From NCBI GenBank assembly GCA_023101885.1, contig JALPQD010000005.1, positions 1,879,020-1,943,019 on the forward strand: a stretch of DNA of 64,000 nt. Reading direction: 5' to 3'. Each line of letters starts with the position of its first letter. The first letter of the stretch is position 1. A program made the position numbers and the translations under genes. Positions 34,291-47,468 of this stretch are shown piece after piece. The notes under the pieces were generated by a model. It was given only the letters and a program-made list of their open reading frames with translations. It was not told where the DNA came from and searched no databases. Source of the DNA: Typhlomys cinereus (lineage: Eukaryota; Chordata; Mammalia; Rodentia; Platacanthomyidae).

Positions 34291-35205
34291 GGAGGGGAAG
34301 ACACTGAGGGTGTGGGAGTCGGTTCCCTGGGGTAGGATTTGCAGGCCTGTGCACAAGGCAGTGGGCAGCAAGGGAAGGTGGTCTCAAGCGCTCAATGAGG
34401 GCTGTGAGTACAGGGGTGGAGGAGGAAGGTGGAGCACGGAACAGGGGATGGATGCAATCCCGTGAGAAGGCAGGAAGATCCAAGGCTGGGACGGTGCTCC
34501 TGGACTTGAGACAATAAACTACAAGCACAGACCCCAGAACAGAGATGCTCCGACGGAAAACTAATGGGCGGCAGTTTTGGATTCAAAGCTTAGGGCCACG
34601 GCAGGTGACACGGGGCTCCGAGAGCTCCCGTCATCTAGACCCTCCCAGCTCCCACCCCCCCAGCCAGTGTCCTTCTGCTGCTCCCCCACCACGCCAAGCG
34701 CATTCCTGGGGGAAGGGACGTTCTTTGCACTTGATCTTTCTGCTAATGTCACCATTTCCCTCAAGACGCCCACGCCACTCCCTCTCTGCCTGCGCTGCTG
34801 ACTTGTTCGAATGCCACTTCCTGCAGGGTCAGTATGGAGGAAGTGACTAGAAATACTCAAGGTTGTGGCCCCATGGAGAACTGTCAGGTAAAGGTAACAG
34901 TAAATGAAACGGTCTGAGAGCCAGAGGTTCAAAGCTGAGAGCTTTTAGAAAGAGAAGAGCTTTATGGAATGAGAAAACTTGAGCTCAAGCCTTCCTCCGC
35001 TCATGAGAATAAAATTTACTATGTCAAGAGCAGCACTTAGTGCTAGTGCTGGCTGTACCCATGTAGGAGGTGATTGTCTTTGTAACTGTGGGCCTCCCAC
35101 ACAAAGCAGACGACCTACTAGATTCCCAAGCATCCATTCCAACAACGGGGCTAGTGTCAGTCTTAGACAAGGGCATTTGCCTGTCATGTCAGAAGAGGAA
35201 ATGCA
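34291..35205. other. Unique sequence
   Basis: 34300-34800 is moderately GC-rich with chance frames on both strands. No gene recognised. Confidence 0.4.
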
Positions 35206-35442
35206 GGCTGGAGAGATGGCTTGGGAGTTAAGATTCTGCCTCACAAGCAGATGGTCCCGAGTTTGGATCCCAGGTCCCATATAAAAACACCAGGCAGACA
35301 CAACAGGGGCCTGCACTTCTATCCCTGGTGGTACAGCTGGGAATCCCAGAGCAAAGCAAGGAGGAGGTAGAAGCAAACCAGAATGATTCCCGAAGTCACC
35401 CTTGGTCCTGCACAGGGACACACAATGCGCGCACGTGCACGT

Positions 35443-35478
<36 letters not shown>

Positions 35479-35530
35479 CACACACACACGCATGCACACT
35501 ATACAAATGAATAAATAAAATGTTTAAAAG
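35206..35530 (+). mobile_element. B2-like SINE with (AC)n tail
   Basis: Well-preserved family member: head GGCTGGAGAGATGGCTTGGG, B-box-like GAGTTTGGATCCC, body CCTGCACTTCTATCCCTGG and GTCACCCTTGGTCCTGCACA, (AC)n at about 35447-35490 and a GAATAAATAAAATG end. Confidence 0.9.
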
Positions 35531-37077
35531 AGGAGGAAATGTGACAGCAGCAGTTCAATAGAAAAGAACCCTCATCCTCTATGCGTGAGTATCAAGCTTG
35601 TCCTGTTTTCCCAGGCGGGGACCCAGGACTTCACTGCACTGACTCTGGTGAGCAGAGGTCCCATGAAGCTAAAGAACCCACGACCTCCCAAACGGCTTAG
35701 ATGTACAAAACAATAGTGAGTCTGGAAAAAACACATTCATGGTCTTTCGACTTTAATAAGTAAAGCTTTGGTTCCGAAATGGAACCTTAACAGGTATTTC
35801 AGATTTAGCAGTTTGGTACCAAAGAGAAATGAATAGTAATAAAGGTGCTATGTTAAAAAAAAATAGGCACAATGCAAAAGTATACTCATTTTAACCCTTC
35901 AGCCTCTTAGGCTACTGCCAATAAAAAAAGCTTTTAAAAAATTACTCATCATTTTTGATTTACAATGCAGGAAAAGAAAACAATTATAACTTCAGTGTGT
36001 CATTCAGACAAGATGAATGAAAACCAGTAGAGCGTCACCTGTACTTTTGACATGAGAAGGTTAAAAAGCTTGCAGCAGTGCTGAGAAAGAAAAGGTCCAT
36101 GACGTCTGACCGGAAGTTCCGAGTACTCCCTTGAAGGAACAAACAACAGTAACAAGACGGGTATATTCCATTTGCAGGAACCCTGAACCCAAGCCACATG
36201 GCAAAGCTGCCCCGATGAACGGGAGCTCAGGAGAACAGACGGCGGCCTGGCATGGCACAGGCAGGCCGCGCGCTGAGCCAGAAGGAAGCAGAATCCATTT
36301 TCAGGCAGAATTAACAGACCATCTGCGGAAAGGCTAAGAAGCATCTAAAACACAAAACCTAGAAGAGCAAGCAAGGATCACCAAATACGAGGGAACCAAC
36401 CTGAAGCTACTCTTCAGAAAATAACTAATATAGCAATAAAAGCTAAAAACATATACAAGCTCCTGAAAGAGCTAAGTGGAAACCATATCTATTAAAAAAA
36501 AAAAAAAAAGGGAAGGGGCAGGGGTTCTTAAGGACTGAAGAATGTCAATCAACAAACCCAAACATTACCCTACAAAGTTCATCTGGTAGGCTGCACAGAG
36601 GCACAAACAGCTTTACAATAACATCTGTGGGAGCCTGAGCCAAGGAATTCTTCTAGGCACAATGCAAAACAGGCAAAGGATGAAAAGTTGTTTTTTAAAT
36701 GTCAGAGGCAGGGAAGAAAGACTAAGTTCTAATAACCTTAAGGAGAGAACACAACAAATTCAAAGAAATAATTAAAACAAAGATTTCAGAGCCCAACACA
36801 AATTCAACTTCTCAAATTGAGAGGGATCACAACATGTTTAGAAAAATGAGTGAAAAATCTATTCAACTGCCCAGAAGAAAAACATGTACACACACAAACA
36901 CTTCCTAAATAGAAATAAGTACATTTTTTAGATGTATAGTTTACTACCCTTTAAGCCCTTGAAAAGTTATTTGGGGATATATTTCTGACAAAAGGTGAAT
37001 TATTACATGTACAGAAAGCTACGGAGAACCCAATAAAAATACCTAGGACTTGAAGCATATTTATTAAAAATGCTATG
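35531..37077. other. Unique A-rich sequence, possibly old L1
   Basis: 36330-37060 is strongly A-rich, as in eroded plus-strand L1, but no diagnostic block was found. A run of A lies at about 36494-36510. No gene recognised. Confidence 0.35.
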
Positions 37078-37181
37078 GAAGCCAGACTGCTGGTGCTTGC
37101 TACTGTCTGGACAGACAGGAGGCGCAGGTGGGAGGACCACAAGTTCAAAGCCAGCTTGGCGTCTCATGATGGGCCTTTTCT

Positions 37182-37212
<31 letters not shown>
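37078..37212 (+). mobile_element. B1-type SINE with long A tail
   Basis: Forward B1 pattern: GCTGGTGCTTGCTACTGTCT, GGAGGCGCAGGTGGGAGGAC, AAGTTCAAAGCCAGCTTGGC, and a tail of about 30 A residues ending at 37212. Confidence 0.75.
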
Positions 37213-37215
<3 letters not shown>

Positions 37216-40109
37216 CATAAGACAATCAGTTGAGGTACAACGCATATTGGTGGCTGTCAGGTGTCTGGATAGGGAAAATGGAGAGCAAGTGCTTAAAGTG
37301 TACAAAGTAACAAAGACATTTTGGAACAAGGTAGCTGACAATGTACTAAACTCTAAGCTAAAATGGAAATTTTATGATGGATCAATTTCATGAAAAAAGG
37401 TGGCGAGTTCAGCTTGGATTTTGATAATTACCAAGAATTCTTTCTTTGAGACAATCACGACTAGTATGTTACTAGTATGTAGCAGAAATGACTAATGCAT
37501 TTCCCCCATTTCTTCACATAGACTATCAAGGAATCGTGGCTTAATAAAATTAATAAAGCTTTAGAAGTATACAGAAGTCAAATTTCCCCTGCTGGAAAAA
37601 GGGAGAGGAAGGAAGGATGTGGACAGAAGGATGTTAAAGCTCACTAAGGATGTTATGTTAGAGGGAAAGGACACTAATGGTTGAAGCAGATGGTAACTGA
37701 ATGTTTCTAAGGGTACAAAAAAAAGCAAAGAAATGGGGTGATTTCAATAACAAACCCCTACCTTCCACTCTGAACACTAAGCTCTTTGCTTCTCCTAGGC
37801 CGGATGGCTGCTGGGAACTGGAGATAACTGGTGTGATCTGAAGTGGGCTTGGAGCTGCGCTGAGTCCTTCTTGCGAGAGAAGCAAGGGAACTCATCTGGA
37901 ACTTTCTTCCTCTGGCAATGAAGAGCAGAAGACCGGAGGTGGAGGATCTTGGGAAGACTTTTTGATGCTGAAGGGAATGTGGACTGCTGGGACAAAATCA
38001 CTTCTGACCCCAAAGTTCAGTGTGTATCAGAAGCCCCAGAAGGAACTGAATGGATGGACATGAACTACCTTCAGGTACCTTAGCAATGACTACAACGGCT
38101 CATCCCAGTTGGGGTCATGTTCTATGCCCAGAGCTGCCTTTAAACCTGCCCCAGCCTCCGAGTCCTGGATTACATGAGATTGTGTGTCAGACCATATGCA
38201 GTTTAGCTGCTTCATATTTCATGCTTATAGGACTAATTATTAACAGGTAGGATATCCCAACAGACAGCAGAACTCAATAAACTACACTGAAAAAGAACCT
38301 ATTTAAGTGGCCTAAAACCATAGAGGAAAGTTGGAAGTGAGAAAAAGCCCTCAATAAAATAGAAATGCTGCAGAAGATAAAAACATGCCCACAAAAAAAT
38401 GATAGCATTTTCAGGAACTTCAAACAGAGAACACACACAAATTCTAAAAGCTCTGTAATTAATTTTATTTTGAAATTGAATTTCAAGTGATGGTTTTAAA
38501 AGTAGAGTTACTGTTAAGTACAGCAGCTCAGAGTACAAAGTGGATATACATAAGTAAATATTGAGAAAAGGATTTGAATAGGTCAAAGGATCATAACTAA
38601 TGAGTATTCTGGAAAAAGAAAAAGGAACAAATGGAAAAACTAAAATTGTTTACCAGGCGGTAGTAGAAAATTTTGCCTGAATTAGAAAGTCTGGCATCTG
38701 TTCATTAAATTCCAGATTGGGCTGATGGACATAAACTCTTAGACAAAACACTCAGGCAGAAAGCATGAATAAAAGGCACACGGGCAACGAAACAGCCACC
38801 CAATCAGCTGAGAGGAAACCAGCCCGCTTGTTCGTCCTCGGCAAAAGGAAAACCAACCGTACAGAGAACTCCTGATGGAAGAAAGGGAAATGCTGAAAAG
38901 CTGTGAACAATTACGCTTACATGGAGGGTAAATATCTTAGGACTATGGAAACTGGGACTTAAAACTTCTAAAACAGAAGAATCCTACCATGAGAAAGCGC
39001 TGGAGACAAACACCGTCTAAAAACCCAAAGAACAAGGTTCTGCTGATTATAAAACCCTGTGCAGAGGGAAACAGATGGTTTAGAGATTGGCACCGCTGAC
39101 CATCTACACTGAAGAGCAGAGAAACCAACTCCTACAGGCTACATGGTGAGCGAATGGACTGCAGACTTCATTTAAAAACATGAAAATATTTGGAAAAGCA
39201 CATGGGTTATACAAAAGACATTTCTACAATAATATGGCAAGAATAGGTGCAAACATATACTTACGTGTGGCTATGAATGGCTGAGTTCACTTGTGTCCAG
39301 AGAGGCTGGAAAGTAAGGAGAAAGATGCATCCTTTTTCCATGGCATTTAAAATACTGAACAATTCACCAAGTAGGTTCAATAGTTATGAGCTTCTGTATA
39401 TTTAAGAACAACACAAAATATATAAAGCAAAACAGGATGGGGAGAAGCTGTCCCAATCCCAATCCCAACCCCACTGAGACACTAACTAAACTTTCAGAAT
39501 CTAACAGGTAAAAACAAAGACCATAGAATCATGACATAGACAATTTTAATATTGCTTTAAACCTGAGTATATAAGACATAAAGTGCAAATAAAAAATATA
39601 TATATAAGCTATACATTATATACATGAAATTCAATAGTCTAAAATCCAGAAGTTACATTAAGAAACACAATGAATGTACAAGTAAATTTGTGTCTCAGAC
39701 CCAGAGAAAATGTTCTCAAGTTCCTAAAAAGTATAATTTGGTTAGAGAAGAAATCAATGTTGAATTATGATGCAATGAGTAAACAGCGGTCGCTCCAGCA
39801 CATCTCAGTCTGTGGATTATGGCAAACTGGATATGCACAGAAAAACAACTGGTGTCACGAAATGCCTGGAAATAACTTTAGGTTGTGGAAGGTACACAAG
39901 TGGAGATGATGAGTCAAATACCTAGAGCAAGAACTTGGAAAAGCTAAAATGCATTTACACAAATCCCAAGCCTTCAATGACCCATGCGAGAAGGTAACTC
40001 GCACGAGCTAACCAATGAGTTAAGGACGGGCAACGGCAAATCCTAAAGACTCAGCATGGCCCGTGTATGAAAACTTTCAAACATAAATTAAAAAAAAACA
40101 CACACAAAA
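37213..40109. other. Unique to A-rich sequence
   Basis: 37213-38250 shows nothing recognisable. 38250-40100 is A-rich and may be the eroded 5' continuation of the L1 that becomes recognisable at about 40110, but I cannot align it. No gene is supported. Confidence 0.35.
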
Positions 40110-40745
40110 AGAACTAAGTGAATACAATCCTCACGAGACAAATTAAAGGACACATGTCACAAAATGACCTTAAGACAAAATGATTAGGTTACACTTCAAT
40201 TAAGAATCGCTTATCAAGGGGACCACAGAGTAAATGACAACTGGAGGAACGAAGTGGAGGCCGTGGCCAACACACAAAGTTCAAGGTTAGTGCGGTTCCT
40301 AAGGAGTAAGAAAAAGACCCTAATGGGAAAAAAAAAAAAAGGCCAACAATTTATAAAGGCATGGTTCAGAAGAAAACATCTATGTGGCCCATGAACAGGA
40401 GGACAGAAAGTTACAGTAATTAGAAAGTGAATTTTATTCGCAGTGCAGTGCCTTTTTAGCCGCTAAGCACTAAAACACTAAATCCTTGCAATGATGAGGA
40501 TCTAGAACTCTTATGCATTCCTTGGGGGAATATAAATATGTACAATCATTTTGAAAGAACAGTTTAGCCTGATCTCAGAAGCATTTACTCTGTGACCAAG
40601 ATTCCTACTTCTTGACATGCACACTTGAGAAAATCGCACTGTTTATCAGGAGATATCCAAGAATGTTTACCATTCCACAGTTTTTAAGTCTTAAGTGAAG
40701 ACCACGCACAGGTCTATCAATGAACTTCTACACTGGTCCGTCTAA
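40110..40745 (+). mobile_element. L1 3' end (ORF2 end and 3' UTR), old
   Basis: Plus-strand L1 3' pattern: CACTTCAATTAAGAATCGC, GGAGTAAGAAAAAGACCC, a (A)n interruption, GGCCCATGAACAGG, then TATGCATTCCTTGGGGGAAT, AATCATTTTGAAAGAACAGT and the L1 3' UTR motif CTATCAATGAAC. Many substitutions; not mobile. Confidence 0.65.
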
Positions 40746-40859
40746 GCAATGTGAAGGCCAGTGACAAACATGGGTGTCTGTAGGCTGCTGTAGACAACCA
40801 AAATTAGTTTCAAAGAGAACATGAAGCAAAAATTGCAAGTCAAACAAGCTCCATTTCAA

Positions 40860-41180
40860 GGATGGCTCAGTGGGTCGAAGGGTTTCCCCAAGGTGAGAAC
40901 CTGAGTTTGAATTCCCAGAATCCAATAAAGCCAAACGGGGAAGCTGTAATCCCTGCTGTACAGCCGATGGGCAGCAGACCCAGGAGTTTCCCCGGAGGCA
41001 CAGGGGAAACCAGCTAGCACGGTTTACGCGGCAGCAGCAAACCACAGAGAGCGGACTCGAGGTGCAAGGCAGCGACCAGAGCCGAGGCTGTTCTGACCTC
41101 TGTGCTGTGCTCCCTTGCGTGGCCACATCACACGCACATGCAATCTCTAAGTCAACAAAATACAAAAAAAAAAAAAAAAA
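40860..41180 (+). mobile_element. B2-like SINE with poly(A) tail
   Basis: A tRNA-derived head (GATGGCTCAGTGGGTCGAAG, GAGTTTGAATTCCC) is followed by a GC-rich body and an uninterrupted A run (about 41163-41180). The body differs from the CA-tailed family. Confidence 0.65.
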
Positions 41181-41839
41181 GAAAGTAAAAGAAACATATA
41201 TTGACAGAAGATCGAATTTAGGAAAAGCAAATAAATCATTAGTAGAAAAGTCAGAATGGAAACGGAAAGGCATCCTAATCAGAGTGTGGGCACTGTTCTA
41301 TGTTGTCCTTGTGGTGCTGAAAGTATTTTTCTAAGCTCCTGCTCTTTGTCATCTGATGGCAAAACAATAGTGTACATACTTTGCATTTTGAGTATTTCTT
41401 CTATTTGAGAAGGCTTATTAGAACAGTATTGATGTTCTAAATCCAATTTAAAGTATGTGAGTGATCAGCTGTGAATTGTGGTTTTTAAAGTGGACATCTT
41501 ACTCAGGCATATATGATCCACTGAAATATTCAAAAGCATTTAAAGTTGAATACATTGAACTTGTTATATTTGCAAGAAACTTTTACATACTTTCAGGGAG
41601 AGGTTTAAAATTGGGGAACTGCGATTTCTAAAACACCCAACTAAATGTATTAACAAATACAGCCTAAATGTCTGTAACTTAATATGCCATAAATAAAAAC
41701 AAACATCTGGAAGCTCCTTACTTAAAAGCATTTGGTGAACTTTGTTGAATTTATCAAATAGAAAATTCCAAAGTTGACCTAAAAGCTTAAGAAATAACTC
41801 TTTGAACTTACACCTGAAGTAAGAAACTTATCAAAGCAA
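41181..41839. other. Unique AT-rich sequence
   Basis: No gene or repeat recognised. Confidence 0.4.
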
Positions 41840-41962
41840 ACCTTTTTGTCTTTATTGACATGAGATCATCTAATGTTGCCCAAGGAGGCCTTGAACTCCT
41901 GAGCACGTGTTCCTGTCTTATCCTCCTGGATAGTTGGGACAGATGTAAGCGCACTGCTGCCC
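41840..41962 (-). mobile_element. 7SL-derived SINE (B1-like), inverted
   Basis: The plus strand reads GTTGCCCAAGGAGGCCTTGA, ACTCCTGAGCACG and CTGGATAGTTGGGACAGATG, the reverse of the 7SL-derived family. Confidence 0.7.
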
Positions 41963-43309
41963 TTGGCCGTAAACTTTCAAATAACTTTCTACCAATTTGT
42001 TTGGACGACACCAAACAATTCACATTCAATAAAACTATGCCAGGTTTTGAAGGTTAATTTTCATTAGAATCTGTCTAGACTTACACTCAAAAGCACAAAT
42101 CCGATCTAAATTCTCAATCATACAATGTCAAGTACAGGGTCTCCTTCCGGAGGAGAGGCAGAGGTGCTGTGGAATATCCAGAAAAGTTGAGCTCACAGAC
42201 AGACTTGAGTCAACAGTCAACAGCCACTTAAAAGGCTCCAGGCTAAGGACATGCGCCTCTCTACTGCCCTGGAGGCTAATTATGAAAGCAGCGTTCGACT
42301 TATTTCAGACACATCACCTAATAAAGCACAATTATATTTATTATCTCAAAGCAGAAAGTTAGACGAGCATTAGGTCTCGTTTCAGGAGAGGGAACATACC
42401 CCTGGCGCAGTAAACCAAGTCAGATACCCACAGATGCGAGACCACAGGCCCTGGAGCAACGAACCATCTAAATACCTAGCCCCACACCCACAGATCAAAG
42501 ATGCGCCCAGCATTGAACAAGTGTCCTGTGCAATGGCGAACCCGCAACTGGCCAAAGCACAAAGGAAAAGCGGCTGTGACAGGCTCAGTGCTAATGGTGA
42601 CATCTAGATCATCCCCATCCCGAGGCTCGGGGACTCTTGCTGAAAAGGAGGCAGTGGAATGTCAGAGCCCACGGATGGGGAGAGGCAACGTTAGACAGTG
42701 GCCTCCTTCTTATCAAGGCTGCCACGTCAAGAGCTCAATGCAAAGTAGACTCACTGCGCACTTCCACTAGACCTCCACAATAGCTGGCCTAGTAATACTT
42801 TAGGCCAGAGCAGTAAAGATCCCATGAGATAACAGCGCTACCTTGAAGAGACTGCAAGGGCCCAGGGCTGGATAAGGGATGGGGAGCCTCTTGTTCTACT
42901 GTTGACCTGTTCACGCCCTGGATGCCTGGGAACTAGCTAGTGCAGGCGTCCCAGACGGGACCCAGGGATGTCGCATCCAGAGGGATGACATGGGAGACAA
43001 GAGACCAGGGCTGGAAGAGCGAACGGAAGGGACGGGGTGGAGTAAGTAGTAGGTGATGAAAGCACATAAATTCATTGCTAATATAATTTTCAAAGTAAAT
43101 TTTAAAAAATAGCAAATATCTTAGAGATCAGAAGTTCACATATTTTGTTTCATTTCTTACTTAAAACAAGATACCACTTTTTAGTTAGTGATAAGCAAGT
43201 GGTAAAGTCGTTTTCAAACATTGTGGGAAGGCACGTGATCTCCCTGAGCATTCCCCGGGAAATTCACATATGAAGTCTCAACACTGGAGTGATATCCAGC
43301 ACATTAGTC
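41963..43309. other. Unique sequence
   Basis: 42420-42770 and 42840-43040 are moderately GC-rich with chance frames. No gene recognised. Confidence 0.4.
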
Positions 43310-43440
43310 TACCAATTCCTGGAAATTTACTCTAAGGAAATAATTTCGGACTCAGTTTAAAACAAAATTTATCCAGAACATTCTTTACAGAACTTCAATC
43401 CCAGAGACAATATAAAAAGTCAACAGTGGAGGAAAAACCA
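43310..43440 (+). mobile_element. Old L1 (L1M-type) 3' fragment
   Basis: Contains AATTTACTCTAAGGAAATAA and AATTTATCCAGAACATTC, resembling the 3' region of old mammalian L1 families. Short and diverged. Confidence 0.45.
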
Positions 43441-43669
43441 ACAAAATCAGATACAATGAAACCCTGCCAAAAACTTTTTTAAAGAAGTGTATTTCACTGT
43501 GCAAGGATAGAGCTTCCAGTGAAGATGGACTAAAAAGCTGCCTATGTAACCAAATGAAAGCGAAGGAAGAAGGGAGAAGAAGGGAGAAGAGGAGGAGAAA
43601 GCTCCACTGGGGGGATGGGGTTGGTGGCATTGGAAATGCACAGAAATACTAACAGAATCACGGGAAAAC

Positions 43670-44240
43670 TGCGGAGAGAAGACAGGCGGCCGGCCGACGA
43701 GTCCCGAGGAAGGAGGCTGAACAGCGGAAGAAGGTGGCAGTGCTGCGGAGAAACAGCCACGGTCCCCGGGCCTCAAGGCCAGCGGCCGGGCGCGGTGGAA
43801 CAAGGATGCGGCAGTGGAAAGGAATCCCACGCTGCGCTGCGTGCGCGCAGGGAGCAGGGCCAGGTGCTCTCCTGGGGCCCGAATCTAATCCCAGCGAGAG
43901 GCAGCTGTGAGGAGCAGAGGTGAACCGCACAGGGGAGGGTGACCCCATCCTTCTCGTAGCCCAACAGCCCTGGCGTGGGGCAGCCGCGAGCCGGGGCGTC
44001 GCTGTGCCGCCCGTCGCTGCAGCCGCGCGCGCCGGCCCGCACCCGGGTCCTCCACCAGCTCAGATCTCAGCCGTGGCCCTGCCCTAACCCCTGCCCCCTG
44101 GTCGCCAACCCGGGCACTCAGGACAGTGAGAACCGGTCCAGCTCGCACCGCCCAGCTAACGGCGGCCAGCAGAGGGCCCGGTACGCAAGCAGAGCCGCTG
44201 ATCGGGCAGCGGTCAGCGCCGACACCAGCCCAAACCCCAG
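43670..44240. promoter_or_regulatory. Second CpG-rich block
   Basis: About 0.55 kb with dense CpG (GGCGGCCGGCCGACG, GCGGCCGGGCGCGG, GCCGCGCGCGCCGGCCCGC) between AT-rich flanks. Open frames on both strands overlap and lack domains, so it is not evidently coding. A promoter or a CTCF-bound regulatory site is possible. It lies about 5.8 kb beyond the stop codon of the zinc-finger gene. Confidence 0.6.
44166..44177 (+). promoter_or_regulatory. CTCF-like core motif
   Basis: CCAGCAGAGGGC matches the widely known CTCF core pattern CCA(G/C)(C/T)AG(A/G)(G/T)GGC. It sits in a CpG-rich block, a common setting for CTCF sites. A short match can occur by chance. Confidence 0.4.
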
Positions 44241-45239
44241 CACAAGAATCCACAGGAAACAGCAGGTGCCTCGATAATTCATCTTGAAATTTGTCCCGTG
44301 TGCCTCCCGTTTTCATTATATAGGACTTAAAACTCTCATTTTTTATTCCCCTTCATATATTCATCTAATTTTGTTGGAGCATTTTCACTATTGGCCAATC
44401 CATTCATTCTTTAGTGCAGTTTCCCTTTTTAGGCTTTTAGTATTTTTTGTTGGCTTTTCAAAATTAAACTATCCATGCTTTTAATTTTAATTCCCCTTAT
44501 TACATTTATCTAATTCATGAAGAAACCCTCTTTTAAATCTTTTCTAATTTGCTCTTCCTTTCATGACAACCTCTTCTGTTCTACTTCTTTCCTTCATTTA
44601 ACCTGGCTTCTCTACCTTTCTGCCTTTCTATTTCTTTCTTTACCTCGTTCATGTACATTTCCTCATTTGTCACAAGTTCTGACTTCATAGCACATTCTAT
44701 TCATTGGCATATAGGTGATATTAATAAATTATCCAATTCTAAGTATTTTCTGTATGTTCTACAGTTTAGACCTGGGTATACTGTAATAGTACGCTTTTTC
44801 TTCACTCAGTGGTACTGGGTATTGAGTTCTCATGAAAAGGTTGCTGACAGATCTCTAAGACAGACCAGAAGATACATAAAGGTTGGTAATGTACACCACA
44901 CAAGCACGAGATAATGAAAAGGCAAAGCCCCCCAAAGACTATAAGTCTTTAGCTTGTGAGAAAAAGACACTGAAATATACAAAATGCTGGCTGGAGATTT
45001 CAAAAGTTTATTGAAAAAAAAAAAGATCAATGACCTCAAGGAATAAACAGACCAGCAGATAAATTCAACTGAAGCTCCAGAGAGGAAAGTTGGCATCGTA
45101 GGGAAAAGGACCGTGGCTCATGACTGTCAAGCCAGCACTGCAGAAATCACTCACGGAGCACTGTGCTTGCAGAGGAGGAAGGAGACTCTCCAATCACCAG
45201 AGCGCGGGAAGACACTGGCTGGGAGGGACAAAGAGGATG
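44241..45239. other. Unique, T-rich sequence grading into L1
   Basis: 44310-44830 is pyrimidine/T-rich and unassigned. 44960-45090 may already be L1-derived. No gene recognised. Confidence 0.35.
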
Positions 45240-45660
45240 GCGGAATCCATCATTTCCAACACAGCAAGCCAGCGTACCCCTAATACCAAAGGGAAGAGAG
45301 GAAAGAACAAACTAATGGTTCAGGAAACAAGCAATACCACAAGAATTAGTAACTATCTCTCAGTAATACCCTTGAACATAAGTAACTTTAACTCAAAGAG
45401 ACAGAGCAGTCGACTGGAGTAAGAAATGGAACCAGCCATCTGCTGCCTGTGGCAACACTGCACTGGCAAAGGAACGCAGACCGGAGAGGAAGGATGAAGC
45501 ATCCTATCAGGCGAATGGGAGCCAGGACAGGTTGGGAGAGTTACGCTGGAATCTGACAAGTAGACTTCAAATAAAAACAGGGAGAAAAGACCACACTACA
45601 TAGTAATACAGAAGATACAACATTGGAGCCCTCAATGTCACACAAACACGAATGATCATG
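45240..45660 (+). mobile_element. Old L1, ORF2 endonuclease-region start
   Basis: Plus-strand L1: the peptide LSVIPLNISNFNSKRQSSRL around 45354-45417 resembles the start of the L1 ORF2 endonuclease domain, in which a short Asn-rich motif is normally conserved. Stops and frameshifts follow. It is likely the 5' part of the same L1 that resumes at 46600. Confidence 0.65.
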
Positions 45661-45884
45661 CAAGAGAGAGAAATCCTGAAACAGTAACCCCGAGTGACCT
45701 CCATATCCCACTTTCAACTTCAGATGGGTGAGTCAAACTGACATGCACTACACCACAAATCAAACAGACCTCACAATCCCTCCTGGCTTCTTCGAGCGCT
45801 GCTGATGAATCAAGAGATGTACTCACTGGTCTCCAAGCTGCCTGCACTGTTTGTGCTTTCTCCTAGAACTGGATTCTACTCTTA

Positions 45885-46015
45885 TTCCACCATGATCTGG
45901 TAAAATACAAGGAAGACTTTTTGGGGGGCGAGGAGGAAAGAGGTACCAATACTGTAACTACTGATGGAATATGATTCCATGGGATACTGAGAAGAATGTG
46001 TATTCTTTACCTTTT
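45885..46015 (-). mobile_element. L1 ORF2 fragment, inverted
   Basis: GATACTGAGAAGAATGTGTATTC on the plus strand (near 45983) is typical of reverse-complemented L1 ORF2. The short fragment lies in opposite orientation to the L1 around it. Confidence 0.45.
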
Positions 46016-46149
46016 GAATGGAAGTACAACTTGCCAGAGATTTGGGGATACAACTAAGGTAGCACCAAGATGAAATTTGAAAACTTGAGTCCTTACATTT
46101 AAAAAGAGAGAGATTTCAAATAAATAAATATCCTTAGGTGCAATTCGTG

Positions 46150-46546
46150 CTACATGTACAGATGCCAACTTCACAACTGAAGGCTGAGTTCTAGGCACAT
46201 CTGCATACAAAGAATTGGTAGTTGAAGGCAACTCCTGAGCAGGACTGCAGGAGAGTGTCTAATTCAAGTGAAGACCCAGTCCACGGCAGGTGGGATCATG
46301 CCCCAGGCAGGTGGGTAAGACAGAAGGAGCGGGTTCATTGCTTTTGCATACACTTTGCTGTGTCAAAGGAGATTTGCCCTCTCTCAGCAATCCCTATGGA
46401 TACAGTGCGGCCAGCTCCTCCTCCTGGTGTGAACTCTTCTACCAAAGTGAACTGTGAACTGTAACAGAGACTCATAAGTAAGAACAAAACCCCTTTGTGC
46501 CTCTAAGCTATCTGTGAATTTATTAATGTGCTGAATAATCGCAACA
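46150..46546 (+). mobile_element. Solo LTR, ERVL-MaLR-like
   Basis: Plus-strand relative of the LTR at 23497-23920: shared order CTGAGTTCTAGGCACATCTG, GAATTGGTAGTTGAAGGC, GTGTCTAATTCAAGTG, TGGTGTGAACTCTTC, and a poly(A)-region ending. It is inserted within the old L1. Confidence 0.65.
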
Positions 46547-46599
46547 CATCTCGGGGTCTTAGAAAATAAGAACCAGTCAAATCGAGAAATAATAGACGC

Positions 46600-47395
46600 C
46601 AGGGACAGAAATTAACAACAACAACAACAAAAACCCACAAGGAATCAATAAAAAAACAAGTTACTTCACTCACTGAAATAATAAGATTGACAAATCCCTA
46701 GCTGAACAAAACAAGAGAAAGAAGAGACTAATAAAACTAAAATAAAAACAGATGCTAGTGAAATGCAGGCCATATTTCATCAAGAAATATCTAGATGGAA
46801 TATCTAGAAACATGAGCAAAATTCTGGGCACATTAAGCTCTATCAAAACTCAAGAAGATATGGAATTCTTGAGGTATGTAACAAGCAAAAGAATCGAAGC
46901 AGGTATAAAACATCTTCCCAGAAACAAAAGCTCAAGACCCGATTTGCTACTGAAGTCTATCAATCTTTTAAGGAAAAGCTAACACCAAGTTCTCAAACTG
47001 CATCACAAAATAGAAAGAGAAAACATTCCGCAACTCATTTTATGAAACTGTATTAGTACAAGTTTATTTTTCGTTTTATTATTATCTGATATAAAACCAG
47101 ATAGGATACTGCAAAAAAAAAACAAAGCCATGTATCAATTTCCTTGATGAACATATGAACAAAAATCCTTAAAAACTGTTGGACCATCTGAGGGAAGATT
47201 GCAAGGTTGGTTCGACACACAAATCAAGAAAGGAAGTAAAACACATCAACGGGCTTAAAAGACAGAAGTCAGTGATTATCTTAATAAATGAAAAGATAGT
47301 ATTTGTCAAAGTTCAACGTTTCTTCTCGAAAAAAATCCTTGAGAAACCAGGCAACAACGACTGTACACAAACCTTCCGTTTTGTAAATATTTATC
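46600..47395 (+). mobile_element. Old L1, ORF2 reverse-transcriptase region
   Basis: Aligns in order with L1 ORF2: GACAAATCCCTAGCTGAACA, CTAACACCAAGTTCTCAAAC, GATTGCAAGGTTGGTTCGAC, and a segment around 47280-47330 like the RT-domain region. Frame is lost repeatedly; inactive. Confidence 0.75.
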
Positions 47396-47414
47396 CAATG
47401 TGTATGTATGTGTG

Positions 47415-47468
<54 letters not shown>

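Noticed and set aside
43615..44316. Frames of 90-143 codons in the second CpG-rich block
   Set aside because: Same compositional effect, overlapping on both strands without a domain or splice context.
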